This document shows, one piece after another, positions 45,897-55,046 of a stretch of 64,000 bases of DNA. Origin of the DNA: Johnsonella ignava ATCC 51276 (GTDB taxonomy: Bacteria > Bacillota > Clostridia > Lachnospirales > Lachnospiraceae); assembly GCF_000235445.1 (NCBI RefSeq), contig NZ_JH378831.1:109102-173101 (forward strand), in the 5' to 3' direction. How positions within the stretch are numbered: position 1 is the stretch's first letter; the number at the start of each line of letters is the position of its first letter. A program made the position numbers and the translations under genes. Under the pieces are notes generated by a model that was not told the DNA's origin, did no database searches, and saw nothing but the letters and a program-made list of their open reading frames with translations.

Positions 45897-48572
45897 TTAT
45901 TTCTTCGCAGCACTCTCATCCCAGCTTCCATCCGCCTTTAAGAGATAGCCGTCCGGTGTTCTCTGACTCTTTAGCATCTTTCCCATGCTGCCGTCAGAAA
46001 GCGTATTAAAATAATACCACTTGCTGTCAATCTGCTGCCATCCGGTGCGCATAGCACCTCTGGTGCCGTCAGATACAGGATTAAGATAATACCATTCTCC
46101 CTTTCCATCTTCCATCCAGCCATAGTGCATAGCACCGGAGCTGTCCATAAAATACCAGTTTCCGTCAACATTCGCCCAGCCTGTAACCATCTCTCCTCTC
46201 TCGTTAAAGAGATACCATTTTTCCGAAAGATATGCCCATGCGGATTTTGCCGGTGAACCATCGACATCCAGTTGCCATACCGCTCCTGACTGCTTCCAGT
46301 TGCCATGATTATAAATTCCTCCACTAGTCCGGATATATGAATATGTACTGGAATAAATACTGCTATTTCCTGATTTAGAGCTTACGTTGCCATGGAAAGA
46401 AGATCCTGAACCGCTACCGCCGGAGCTTCGGGAACCTCCGCTACCGCCGGAACTTCGAGAACCCCCACCGCCACCGGAGTTTCTTGAGCCGCCGCTGCCG
46501 CCGGAATTTTTGGAGCCACCGCTGCCGCCGTGATCCGGTGAGGACGGAGATTCGCTACCGCCCGGTGTCGGTTCTGAGGGTGTTTGTGTCCCGCTATTTC
46601 CCGTTCCTGCCTGTACCTGCAAAGTAAAGCTTTCCGTGTAAACCCTGCCTGCAGAATCCATCGTTGTTACCCGCAGATGGATAATTGGCTCCGCAGCGGC
46701 ATCCACACTCACTCCTGCTTTCAGCTTCAGCATACTGTCAGCGCTGACCTCAAAGCGTGCATCACTCACGGTGTAGCTGTGTGTATCTCCGACATTAGGA
46801 TCAAGTGTTGTAAGCTTCCCTACTGTTTCTCCAGGTCTGCCTGCTGTCAGTGTATTTTTGGAAAGTGTAATTTTTTTCGGAGGATGGTTCTTGGGTTTCG
46901 TAACATCTATTGTAAAAGCTTTCGTTACAGAAGCACCAAGTGCATCTGTTGCCGTTACACGAAGAACTATCGTTTGCACAGAGCCAAATGGAATGTAGTT
47001 TTCCCCTTTTAAACGCAGCAGATTATCATATACTACCTCAAAACGTTCATCATCGACAGTATATGTATGGATATCTCCAATATCCGGATCCGTAGTAGTC
47101 AAACGTCCCACTTCCGCCAGATATTCATTGCTGTAAATGAAAAGAGGGTTAAGCGTAATGTCTGTCGGTGCATGATTTGCATAGTTTACCGGAGGAGTAG
47201 GAGGACTGACAGCATCTTCCGCATTTCCGGCTTTATCTGTATACTGAACCCGTACGGTAATTTCTTTTCCTGCATCTGCCGCTGTCGGTACATAGCTGGA
47301 CTGTGTTGCGCCGTCAATGGCTGTTCCGTTCGCATACCACTGATAAGAAGAAATTGCTGTCGCCGGAACCCAGACCACATTATGGACATGAAGCTCTCCG
47401 TAATCGCCATCGTATACCTTAGCACTTAGCGTCCGCCCGGTATGTGCGATTCCTCGAATATAAACAGAGGCTCTGAAGCTGTTATTTTGAATTGTATTGC
47501 TGCTTTCTCCGGTAGTATCAACAATATTGGCACCATAAATGGTATTATCTCTGACTGTAACATTTCTCGTCGGATGAAGTCCATCGTTACGAAGCCGTAT
47601 GCCCCAATGCGTATCATTTTCTGTGATACTTTGATCATGATACACAGTATTGCCGGTAATCTCACCACTTTGCAGACCCACCAGATTGATTCCGGTTCTG
47701 TTTTCAAGGACGGTATTGTCGGCAAAGATAAGATTTTCCGCAACACTGTTTGCATAGTGATTTCCAACCACAAACCCGGTACTGTTCCCCGAGAATACAC
47801 AGTTGCGTATTTCAACATCTCTGACAATCGGATGATCCCCCTCGGGTTCAATATCAATTCCTGATTTTGGGGGTGTGCCATCAGATCGTTTAAACTCCGA
47901 CTCCAGTATTTTGACATTCTGACCGCCTACAATCGACATCCCCTGACGGCGGTTATGGTCGCAGACAACCTTGTAGATGATGATATTTCTGCTGTCCTCT
48001 CCTAAAAATATACCATCTCCCCAAAATTCACCTGCATTCAAATTCTCAATAACCACATTGGTGGCATCGGTAATGCGAACTCCGTATCCGGTCTGCCCCA
48101 GATTTCCGATATGATTATCACGATCCCCAATCAGAGTGCCGCCGATAATATGTACATTATCGACATGCGTGATACTGAACATCTGATAAGATCTCTCCCC
48201 ATTGGGAATAGCATGAAGTACGGCATCGTCAGCCATACGCACTATAATATTGCTTTTAAGTACCAGCCCCGCTTTTTCATAGCTGTGTCCCTTCTGATAC
48301 AGGGTGTTAATCATGTAGTTGCCTGCCGGAATGTCTACGATTCCTCCGCCTGCCGCAGAAGCTGCATCGATGGCTTTTTGTATCGCTGCGGTATCATCAC
48401 TCACACCATCCGCCGCCGCACCATAGGCTGCATCACGAACATTTGCCACAAAACCGGTAACAGGATCAGGAACATAAACACCTGTTGATGCTGCCGCTTC
48501 CTGTGAAAAAATACACAGAAAACAAACCAGCATCGGCATAAAGTATACGAACCCTTTCTTTTTCAATTTCAT
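45897..48572 (-). CDS. Large secreted beta-helix protein with cadherin-like and wall-binding domains
   Basis: 891 residues. Signal peptide (MKLKKKG, hydrophobic core, SQEAAAS) is followed by a pectate-lyase-type right-handed beta-helix at about 40-370: GVSDDTAAIQKAIDAA, GGGIVDIPAGNYMI, then many N-rich coils, as in pectin-acting or other polysaccharide enzymes. Next come an Ig-like segment (about 370-470), two related cadherin-like repeats (each with TTxDPxxGDxHxYTV), a long Gly/Ser linker, and C-terminal aromatic wall-binding repeats ending in TPDGYLLKADGSW. The catalytic residues cannot be named by eye, so glycan hydrolysis, lyase activity or binding are all open. Base composition is clearly more GC-rich than the neighbours, suggesting transfer. 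Confidence 0.85.
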   Translation of the reverse strand: MKLKKKGFVYFMPMLVCFLCIFSQEAAASTGVYVPDPVTGFVANVRDAAYGAAADGVSDDTAAIQKAIDAASAAGGGIVDIPAGNYMINTLYQKGHSYEKAGLVLKSNIIVRMADDAVLHAIPNGERSYQMFSITHVDNVHIIGGTLIGDRDNHIGNLGQTGYGVRITDATNVVIENLNAGEFWGDGIFLGEDSRNIIIYKVVCDHNRRQGMSIVGGQNVKILESEFKRSDGTPPKSGIDIEPEGDHPIVRDVEIRNCVFSGNSTGFVVGNHYANSVAENLIFADNTVLENRTGINLVGLQSGEITGNTVYHDQSITENDTHWGIRLRNDGLHPTRNVTVRDNTIYGANIVDTTGESSNTIQNNSFRASVYIRGIAHTGRTLSAKVYDGDYGELHVHNVVWVPATAISSYQWYANGTAIDGATQSSYVPTAADAGKEITVRVQYTDKAGNAEDAVSPPTPPVNYANHAPTDITLNPLFIYSNEYLAEVGRLTTTDPDIGDIHTYTVDDERFEVVYDNLLRLKGENYIPFGSVQTIVLRVTATDALGASVTKAFTIDVTKPKNHPPKKITLSKNTLTAGRPGETVGKLTTLDPNVGDTHSYTVSDARFEVSADSMLKLKAGVSVDAAAEPIIHLRVTTMDSAGRVYTESFTLQVQAGTGNSGTQTPSEPTPGGSESPSSPDHGGSGGSKNSGGSGGSRNSGGGGGSRSSGGSGGSRSSGGSGSGSSFHGNVSSKSGNSSIYSSTYSYIRTSGGIYNHGNWKQSGAVWQLDVDGSPAKSAWAYLSEKWYLFNERGEMVTGWANVDGNWYFMDSSGAMHYGWMEDGKGEWYYLNPVSDGTRGAMRTGWQQIDSKWYYFNTLSDGSMGKMLKSQRTPDGYLLKADGSWDESAAKK

Positions 48573-49219
48573 TCCTCCTTTTTGATATTTATAATGAGCA
48601 TTTTATAAATGCCTGAAACCCTTGATTTTGTCGGGTTTCTTTTGTAAATTTATATAAATCGTCTCTCTAGAGGTGCTAAAATATAGGTAACAACATCAAT
48701 AATTCTAACCCCCTATGGAGCAGAAAATTTATGACTGCTAAATATTATCAAGCTTACTTTACATGAACTTTTTTCAAATTGTCAAAATAAGCTCTTTGAC
48801 AACTCTTGACTCAGGCATGATTTTATAATTTTGTCTTTAAAATTTACCGGCTTTTTATATTTCGATAAAACTGCTTTCTATAAAAACTGTTTTCTATGTT
48901 TTGATTTTCAAGAATCTTATTAGCCATTCTCTTTATATCTAAAATCCGGATAATGCCTAATTAACAAGTATTATTTTAATATCTTAAATTATTTTTTCGA
49001 ATTTTTTTCTACACTAAATCTCTACCATTGATGGTATAATAAAGTATGATTAATAAATTAAAATACCATAAGAATTATACTTAACTTGGATAAACTTATC
49101 AACCGGTTTTACAATAATATTACGCTCAAGTAAACATTGGAAATCCGGCAGTAGAAAAAACACCGGATATTTATAAAAAGCATTAAAGATTTTTCTCACT
49201 ATTCTTTTTAGCAAAAAGT
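48573..49219 (-). other. 647-bp interval upstream of the beta-helix gene
   Basis: No gene is seen. A possible minus-strand promoter is TTGACA (48780-48785), an 18-base spacer and TAAAGT (48756-48761), which would give a leader of about 175 bases. That leader holds a 7-bp hairpin (GAAACCC at 48615-48621 with GGGTTTC at 48633-48639). AAGGAGG stands before the gene start. The rest is AT-rich and featureless to me. Confidence 0.4.
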
Positions 49220-49220
49220 T

Positions 49221-49259
49221 TAGGGAGTGTGCAACTCAAAATGAGCCACACACTCCCTA
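49221..49259 (-). terminator. Terminator after secG
   Basis: TAGGGAGTGTG (49221-49231) pairs with CACACTCCCTA (to 49259), with an inner CTCA/TGAG pair. T runs lie on both sides; it is about 50 bp after the secG stop. Confidence 0.85.
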
Positions 49260-49307
49260 TTTTGAAGCTGTCTATTTCCATACAGCCCCTTTAAAACTGC
49301 CAATATT

Positions 49308-49538
49308 TTATTTAATAATATTAAGCACAAAAGCCAGTAAAAGAAATGCCGCTGCGGCAAACTTGGTAAGCTTTTCCAAAGTGCCTTCCATTGAACGTGC
49401 TTTATTTCTGCCCCAGTATGAATCTGCAATTCCGCCTATTGATCCGAGCCCTTCAGAATTACCTTCCTGTAAAAGGACCACCGCAGCCAGAAAAATACAT
49501 ACTATTATATATACTACTGAAATAATATTACTTAACAT
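49308..49538 (-). CDS. secG: Preprotein translocase subunit SecG
   Basis: 76 residues: a first membrane span (about 4-22), the conserved LLQEGNSEGLGSIGG loop, RNKARSMEGTLEKLTK, and a second span near the C-terminus. It is the small accessory subunit of SecYEG. AGGAGTAG precedes the ATG. It is followed by a terminator and preceded by rpmF on the same strand. Confidence 0.93.
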   Translation of the reverse strand: MLSNIISVVYIIVCIFLAAVVLLQEGNSEGLGSIGGIADSYWGRNKARSMEGTLEKLTKFAAAAFLLLAFVLNIIK

Positions 49539-49572
49539 ATTCTACTCCTTACAAGCATATAAAAAGCCGATA

Positions 49573-49752
49573 TTATCCAACTTTAATAATCTCACGCTTA
49601 TTATAAGCACCGCATGCCTTGCATACTCTATGCGGCATCATAAGTTCTCCGCATTTGCTGCATTTTACAAGATTACTTTCTTTCATCTTCCAGTTAGCTC
49701 TTCTTTTATCTCTTCTGCTGCTTGATGATTTGTTTTTTGGACAAATTGACAT
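49573..49752 (-). CDS. rpmF: 50S ribosomal protein L32
   Basis: 59 residues read directly on the minus strand from ATG at 49750-49752 to TAA at 49573-49575. It starts MSICPKNKSSSSRRDKRRANWK and has two zinc-ribbon pairs, CSKC (31-34) and CKAC (44-47), then GAYNKREII. AAGGAGGTG precedes the ATG. Bacterial rpmF is often preceded by yceD; here only a 133-bp gap separates it from engB. Confidence 0.95.
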   Translation of the reverse strand: MSICPKNKSSSSRRDKRRANWKMKESNLVKCSKCGELMMPHRVCKACGAYNKREIIKVG

Positions 49753-49885
49753 AATAACACCTCCTTATCTTTGCAGTTACAGCCCGCAATATTATAACCA
49801 ATTATACAATTTATGTCAAATAATTATTACAACAACATCATAATTTCAATATCATAATTATAATGATATATTTACTGTACTTATA

Positions 49886-50593
49886 TCACCCTGTGTATAA
49901 AAGCCTGTCAATAATCCCGAAGATTTCCTGCCTGCCCCTTTTATCAGTGGCAGAAAAAGCTATTATATCACTGTTTGTATTTAATTCCTGTTTTATAATT
50001 CTGATATGCCTCTCCAGTACACTTCTTTTTATTTTATCCAGCTTTGTAGCTATTATCACCGGCTCAAAACCTCTTTTTAAAATCCACTCATACATAAGTT
50101 TATCATTTTCAGAGGGCTTGTGTCTTATATCCACTAAAAGAAATATACACTTTAAATTACGTGAAAGATTAAGATAATTTTCTATCATTCTTCCCCATTG
50201 CTTTTTAGCTTCCACTGATACATCAGCATAGCCATAACCCGGCAGATCAACAAAATATAAACTCATATCTCTTTTTTTCAGGTCGGCAGACGTTTCGGGA
50301 GATGTTATCCTCCCGTCTTTATAAGATGTTTTTTTTTCATCACGGAGAGCGGTATTTCCCTGCGTATCTGTGCTCATTTTAATTAAACATACCGCCTTAT
50401 AAAAATTAATTGTCTGTGTTTTTCCCGGAGAAGATGATGTCCTCGCAAGTGATTTTCTGTTTAAAAGTGCATTTATAAGACTTGATTTTCCTACATTGGA
50501 TTTACCGCAAAAAGCTATCTCGAGATAAATATTTTCAGGCAGCCTACTTGTAATTCCGCACACTGTTTCGAGCATTGCATCTTTTATAATCAT
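49886..50593 (-). CDS. engB: Ribosome biogenesis GTPase EngB (YsxC) with an insert
   Basis: 235 residues against about 195-200 usual. P-loop GKSNVGKS (30-37), switch I with GKTQTINFY, G3 DLPGYGYA, G4 ATKLDK and G5 FSATDKRG. About 40 hydrophilic residues (69-108) are inserted between the switch-I strand and G3, where the family has only a short turn. It is needed for late 50S assembly. The ATG overlaps the lon stop (ATGA), matching the lon-ysxC order of Bacillus. Confidence 0.95.
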   Translation of the reverse strand: MIIKDAMLETVCGITSRLPENIYLEIAFCGKSNVGKSSLINALLNRKSLARTSSSPGKTQTINFYKAVCLIKMSTDTQGNTALRDEKKTSYKDGRITSPETSADLKKRDMSLYFVDLPGYGYADVSVEAKKQWGRMIENYLNLSRNLKCIFLLVDIRHKPSENDKLMYEWILKRGFEPVIIATKLDKIKRSVLERHIRIIKQELNTNSDIIAFSATDKRGRQEIFGIIDRLLYTG

Positions 50594-52989
50594 ATCCCGT
50601 TCTCCGCAGTTTTTTGTTTCTTCACATGAGTTGTTTTAATTTTTTTAGCTGTATCCTGCACTGCAAAAGCATGTTTTAATACCTTATCAAAACTTGCAGC
50701 ATAGATTAGTTTAAGCCCGGCTGTAATCTCAGCGGAAAGTTCTTCTATATCAGGTTTGTTTTTTAAAGGAACTATAACATTTTTTACACCTGCCATCTTT
50801 GCCGCAAGTATTTTCTCCTTAAGACCTCCTACCGGAAGCACTTTACCTCTTAATGTAATCTCACCCGTCATGGCAGTGTCCGCTTTTACAGGTATAAGTG
50901 CCGCCGCCGACAGCATAGCTGTCGCCATGCTTATGCCTGCACTTGGACCGTCTTTAGGAACTGCCCCTTCAGGTATATGAAGATGAAGATCATTCTTATA
51001 AAAAAAATCATCTTCTATATTATATAAAGAAGCACAGGATTTTATACAGCTTAATGCTATTTGTGCAGATTCTTTCATAACATCACCCATATGTCCGGTA
51101 AGCACCAGATTACCTTTACCTGGCAATACATTTACCTCGATCTGCATTGTATCTCCGCCTACACTTGTCCAGGCAAGCCCCCTTACAAGCCCCACTTCAT
51201 CAGCTTCGGAAGCATGGTCAAAATCCACTTTTTCCTTACCGAGATATTTTTTAAGCTGTCTCTCCCCGATCTTTACCTTGCCTTTTTTACCTTCAAGTAT
51301 TGCTCTCGCACATTTTCTGTAAATTTCACCTATACGCCTTTCGAGGTTTCTTACACCTGCTTCTCTTGTATAGTTATGTATTATCTTAACTATTGCACTG
51401 TCTGTTATATCAACCTGCTTTTCATTCAATCCATTTGCTTCAAGCTGTTTTTTTAAAAGATAATTTTTTGCAATATGAAATTTCTCATTCTCAGTATATG
51501 AATTTACCTCTATGATCTCCATTCTGTCAAGCAGAGGACGAGGTATAGTGGAAGTAGTATTTGCAGTTGCCACAAACAGAACCTGTGAAAGATCTATGGG
51601 TATTTCAACAAAATGGTCTCTGAATTTATAATTTTGTTCCGAGTCAAGAACTTCAAGCAGTGCTGAAAAGGTATCACTCCTATAATCGCTTGAAGCTTTA
51701 TCTATTTCATCAAGAAGCATAAGCGGATTTGATACGCCTACCTGTCTAAGACCTTCAACAAGTCTGCCCGGCATAGCTCCGACATAGGTTTTTCTATGTC
51801 CTCTTATTTCCGCCTCATCCCTTACTCCACCCAGACTTATGCGTATATACTTTTTCCCGAGTGCTTTTGCAATACTTTTCGCGACAGAAGTCTTTCCGGT
51901 TCCCGGCGGTCCTACAAGACAAAGTATAGGACCCTTTCCTTGGGGATTTAAGATCCTTACTGCCAGATACTCTATCACTCTTTCTTTTACTTTTTCAAGA
52001 CCGTAATGATCTCCTTCAAGCACTGAGGCGGCATGTTTTATATCCTTATTATCATCTGTATATATACCGAAAGGTATATCAAATACCGTATCCAGATAAG
52101 TCCTTATAGTGCTTGCCTCTTGGCTGTTGCTCTGCATAGTTTTGAGGCGGTATATATCTTTTTTAATTTTATTTTTTTCATTTTCAGGAATACTAAGTTT
52201 TTCAAGTTTTCTCTCATATTCCTCACTTTCACTTATATGATCTCCATCACCAAGCTCATTATGTATTATCTTAAGCTGCTCTCTAAGAACATATTCCTTA
52301 TGGTTATTGTCCATATTTTCTCTAAGCTGATTCTGAAAATCATTTTTTATGCGTATTATCTGGTTTTCCCTTGTAAGCTCCCTTATGACGGTTTCATATC
52401 TCTGGCTGTAATCAGCACCGTCAAGGACCTCCTGTTTTATCTTATAATCCCAGGGTATATCTGCCGCTATTTTTATAAGAAGCTCATCAAAATCAGTAAT
52501 TGCAGAAAGCGTATCAAGCTCAAGACTTAATCTCTTGTCAGATCTTGCAAGGACGGCAAACTGTTCTATTACAACTCTCATCATAGCCTCTTTTGCAAGC
52601 GCATCATAAAGATCAGGTTTTTCATTGCATTCATCAGTATATACTTCAGATATTATATAGTCAGTATCTGAAATAATCCTGCCCAGCTTTACCCTGTAAA
52701 GTCCTTCTGCCGTAATTCTTAAATTACCTTTTTGCAGCCTTGCCGTCTGCTTAATTGATGCCAGAGTCCCATATTCATAAAGATCTTCCATCTTAGGATC
52801 ATATACGCCCGGATCTTTCTGAGTTACAAGAAATACATTCTCATTATTGCTTCTCGCTATTTCTGCAGCAGCTATTGATTTTCTTCTTGTTATATCAAAA
52901 TGTATGGTTGCTCCTGGCAAAAGGGTTATATTCTTAAGGGCAATAGTAGCAACCCTAAGTTTTCTTTTTCCTTTTGTAAACTCATCCAT
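50590..52989 (-). CDS. lon: ATP-dependent protease Lon
   Basis: 799 residues: N-terminal substrate domain, coiled coil, AAA+ module (Walker A GPPGTGKTS, Walker B LMLLDEIDK) and a Ser-Lys protease domain with the catalytic Ser in PKDGPSAGISMA and Lys in GKVLPVGGLKEK. It degrades damaged and regulatory proteins. The ATG lacks a good ribosome site and lies nine bases after clpX, so coupling is likely. Confidence 0.97.
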   Translation of the reverse strand: MDEFTKGKRKLRVATIALKNITLLPGATIHFDITRRKSIAAAEIARSNNENVFLVTQKDPGVYDPKMEDLYEYGTLASIKQTARLQKGNLRITAEGLYRVKLGRIISDTDYIISEVYTDECNEKPDLYDALAKEAMMRVVIEQFAVLARSDKRLSLELDTLSAITDFDELLIKIAADIPWDYKIKQEVLDGADYSQRYETVIRELTRENQIIRIKNDFQNQLRENMDNNHKEYVLREQLKIIHNELGDGDHISESEEYERKLEKLSIPENEKNKIKKDIYRLKTMQSNSQEASTIRTYLDTVFDIPFGIYTDDNKDIKHAASVLEGDHYGLEKVKERVIEYLAVRILNPQGKGPILCLVGPPGTGKTSVAKSIAKALGKKYIRISLGGVRDEAEIRGHRKTYVGAMPGRLVEGLRQVGVSNPLMLLDEIDKASSDYRSDTFSALLEVLDSEQNYKFRDHFVEIPIDLSQVLFVATANTTSTIPRPLLDRMEIIEVNSYTENEKFHIAKNYLLKKQLEANGLNEKQVDITDSAIVKIIHNYTREAGVRNLERRIGEIYRKCARAILEGKKGKVKIGERQLKKYLGKEKVDFDHASEADEVGLVRGLAWTSVGGDTMQIEVNVLPGKGNLVLTGHMGDVMKESAQIALSCIKSCASLYNIEDDFFYKNDLHLHIPEGAVPKDGPSAGISMATAMLSAAALIPVKADTAMTGEITLRGKVLPVGGLKEKILAAKMAGVKNVIVPLKNKPDIEELSAEITAGLKLIYAASFDKVLKHAFAVQDTAKKIKTTHVKKQKTAENGI

Positions 52990-52998
52990 AATTATTTT

Positions 52999-54294
52999 TT
53001 AGGCTATCTCCGGATTATCTTTTTTAGATTTTTTATATTTTGTATTTACAATAGTATCTCTAAAAACAAATTCAGGTTTACCGCCTTCAATAGCATCTTT
53101 TGTTATAGTGCATATCCCGATATTTGAATCTGAAGGTATATCATACATGAGATCCATCATTACATTTTCCATAATTGAGCGGAGTCCCCTTGCACCTATC
53201 TTTCTTTCTATTGCAAGTTCTGCCACTTTTTTAACCGCTTCATCGGTAAACTCAAGTTTTACATCATCCATCTCAAAAAGCTTCTTATATTGTTTTACAA
53301 GAGCATTTTTAGGCTCTACAAGTATGCGTACAAGACTATCTTCATCAAGCATACTGAGCGATACCGTTATAGGAACTCTTCCTATAAATTCAGGTATAAG
53401 TCCGTATTTTATTAAATCCTGAGGCATAACCTGCTTAAACAGTTCATCTGCCGTATGCGTATGCCTTAAGGTGATCTCCGAATTAAATCCTATACTGCCT
53501 TTTCCAAGTCGTCTCTCAATAATTTTTTCAAGTCCGTCAAATGCACCGCCGCATATAAAAAGTATATTTGAAGTATCTATCTGTATAAGCTCCTGATGCG
53601 GATGCTTCCTTCCGCCCTGCGGCGGAACGCTTGCTATAGTTCCCTCAAGCAATTTAAGCAGTGCCTGCTGCACACCTTCACCTGAAACATCTCTTGTTAT
53701 TGAAACATTTTCAGATTTTTTTGCTATCTTATCAATCTCATCAATATATACAATACCATGTTCCGCCCTGCGCACATCATCATCTGCCGCCTGTATAAGC
53801 TTTAAAAGTATATTCTCAACATCTTCACCTACATAACCGGCTTCAGTAAGAGTTGTGGCATCAGCTATTGCAAAAGGCACATTCAATATACCTGCAAGTG
53901 TCTGTGCAAGGTAAGTTTTGCCTGAACCGGTAGGACCCAGAAGCAATACATTACTCTTTTGTATCTTTACATCATTATCAGTTGAGGTTGCGTTTATAAT
54001 CCTTTTATAATGATTATAAACCGCCACTGATAAAATCTTCTTTGCATTATCCTGACCTATAACATATTCATCAAGATAGCTCTTTATCTGCCTCGGCTTT
54101 GGCAAATTTATTTCCTTGTTAACAGGCTTTTCTTCTGCCTCCCCCGCAAGCTCCTCCTCAAGGATTTCTGCACAAAGCTCTATACATTCATCACATATAT
54201 ATATACCATCAGGTCCTGAAAGAAGTTTCCTTACCTCATTTTGTGATTTTTTGCAAAATGAACATTTTATCTTATCATCATTTTTACCTGGCAT
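52999..54294 (-). CDS. clpX: ATP-dependent Clp protease ATPase subunit ClpX
   Basis: 431 residues. N-terminal zinc-binding domain (CSFCKK...CDEC), Walker A GPTGSGKT, Walker B IVYIDEIDK, the pore loop GYVG, and an IGF-type loop (SIGFNSE) for docking ClpP. It unfolds substrates for ClpP. TAGGAGG precedes the ATG inside the short gap after clpP. Confidence 0.98.
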   Translation of the reverse strand: MPGKNDDKIKCSFCKKSQNEVRKLLSGPDGIYICDECIELCAEILEEELAGEAEEKPVNKEINLPKPRQIKSYLDEYVIGQDNAKKILSVAVYNHYKRIINATSTDNDVKIQKSNVLLLGPTGSGKTYLAQTLAGILNVPFAIADATTLTEAGYVGEDVENILLKLIQAADDDVRRAEHGIVYIDEIDKIAKKSENVSITRDVSGEGVQQALLKLLEGTIASVPPQGGRKHPHQELIQIDTSNILFICGGAFDGLEKIIERRLGKGSIGFNSEITLRHTHTADELFKQVMPQDLIKYGLIPEFIGRVPITVSLSMLDEDSLVRILVEPKNALVKQYKKLFEMDDVKLEFTDEAVKKVAELAIERKIGARGLRSIMENVMMDLMYDIPSDSNIGICTITKDAIEGGKPEFVFRDTIVNTKYKKSKKDNPEIA

Positions 54295-54305
54295 CAGTCA
54301 ACCTC

Positions 54306-54887
54306 CTAGTGATGTGTAATTACTTTGTCCACTATACCATATGACATAGCTTCTTCAGCGGACATATAGTAATCCCTCTCCGTATCTCTTTCAATTACCT
54401 CAATAGGCTGCCCTGTATTTGCCGCAAGCATCTCATTCAGTCTTTTCCTGTCTTTTAATATCTGCTCGGCAACTATCTGTATCTCGGTAGCCTGACCTCT
54501 TGCACCGCCTGAAGGCTGATGTATCATAATCTCAGAATTCGGAAGTGCATAACGTTTTCCTTTTGCACCTCCTGCAAGTAAAAAAGCTCCCATGCTTGCA
54601 GCCATACCCATACATATAGTTGATACATCACATTTTACATATTGCATTGTATCATAAATAGCCATACCCGATACAACACTTCCACCGGGGCTGTTTATAT
54701 AAAGGTTTATATCCTTTGAAGGATCTTCTGATTCAAGGAAAAGAAGCTGTGCCACAACAAGCCCTGCTGTAACATCATTTACTTCTTCACCCAAAAATAT
54801 AATACGATCCTTTAAAAGTCTTGAATAAATATCAAAAGCACGCTCTCCTCTGCTTGTTGACTCTATAACTGTTGGTACTAAACTCAT
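54306..54887 (-). CDS. clpP: ATP-dependent Clp protease proteolytic subunit
   Basis: 193 residues. Catalytic Ser98 in GMAASMGAF and His123 in EIMIHQPSGG, with the third residue expected in the C-terminal DYYMSAEEAMSYG segment. It forms the tetradecameric chamber fed by ClpX. GGAGG precedes the ATG. It lies 159 bp downstream of tig, in the common order tig-clpP-clpX-lon. I saw no CtsR-type heptad repeats upstream. Confidence 0.98.
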   Translation of the reverse strand: MSLVPTVIESTSRGERAFDIYSRLLKDRIIFLGEEVNDVTAGLVVAQLLFLESEDPSKDINLYINSPGGSVVSGMAIYDTMQYVKCDVSTICMGMAASMGAFLLAGGAKGKRYALPNSEIMIHQPSGGARGQATEIQIVAEQILKDRKRLNEMLAANTGQPIEVIERDTERDYYMSAEEAMSYGIVDKVITHH

Positions 54888-55046
54888 ACTAACCTCCTTT
54901 TATTTCTGCCTTATAGGACAAATAAAAACTTAAGCAAACCTTTCTTGTATATAAATGGTTAATCTATAAGGATTTACGGACATAAATATAAAACACCATA
55001 TACTCAACTGTCTGTAAATCACATTGTAATAGGGATATAAATCAAA

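Noticed and set aside
47426..47917. Open frames of 140-163 codons inside the beta-helix gene
   Set aside because: GC-richer coding DNA leaves long open shadow frames on both strands; none has a ribosome site or recognisable motif.
49220..49429. 69-codon minus-strand frame overlapping secG
   Set aside because: Runs through the secG terminator and is out of frame with the clear SecG protein.
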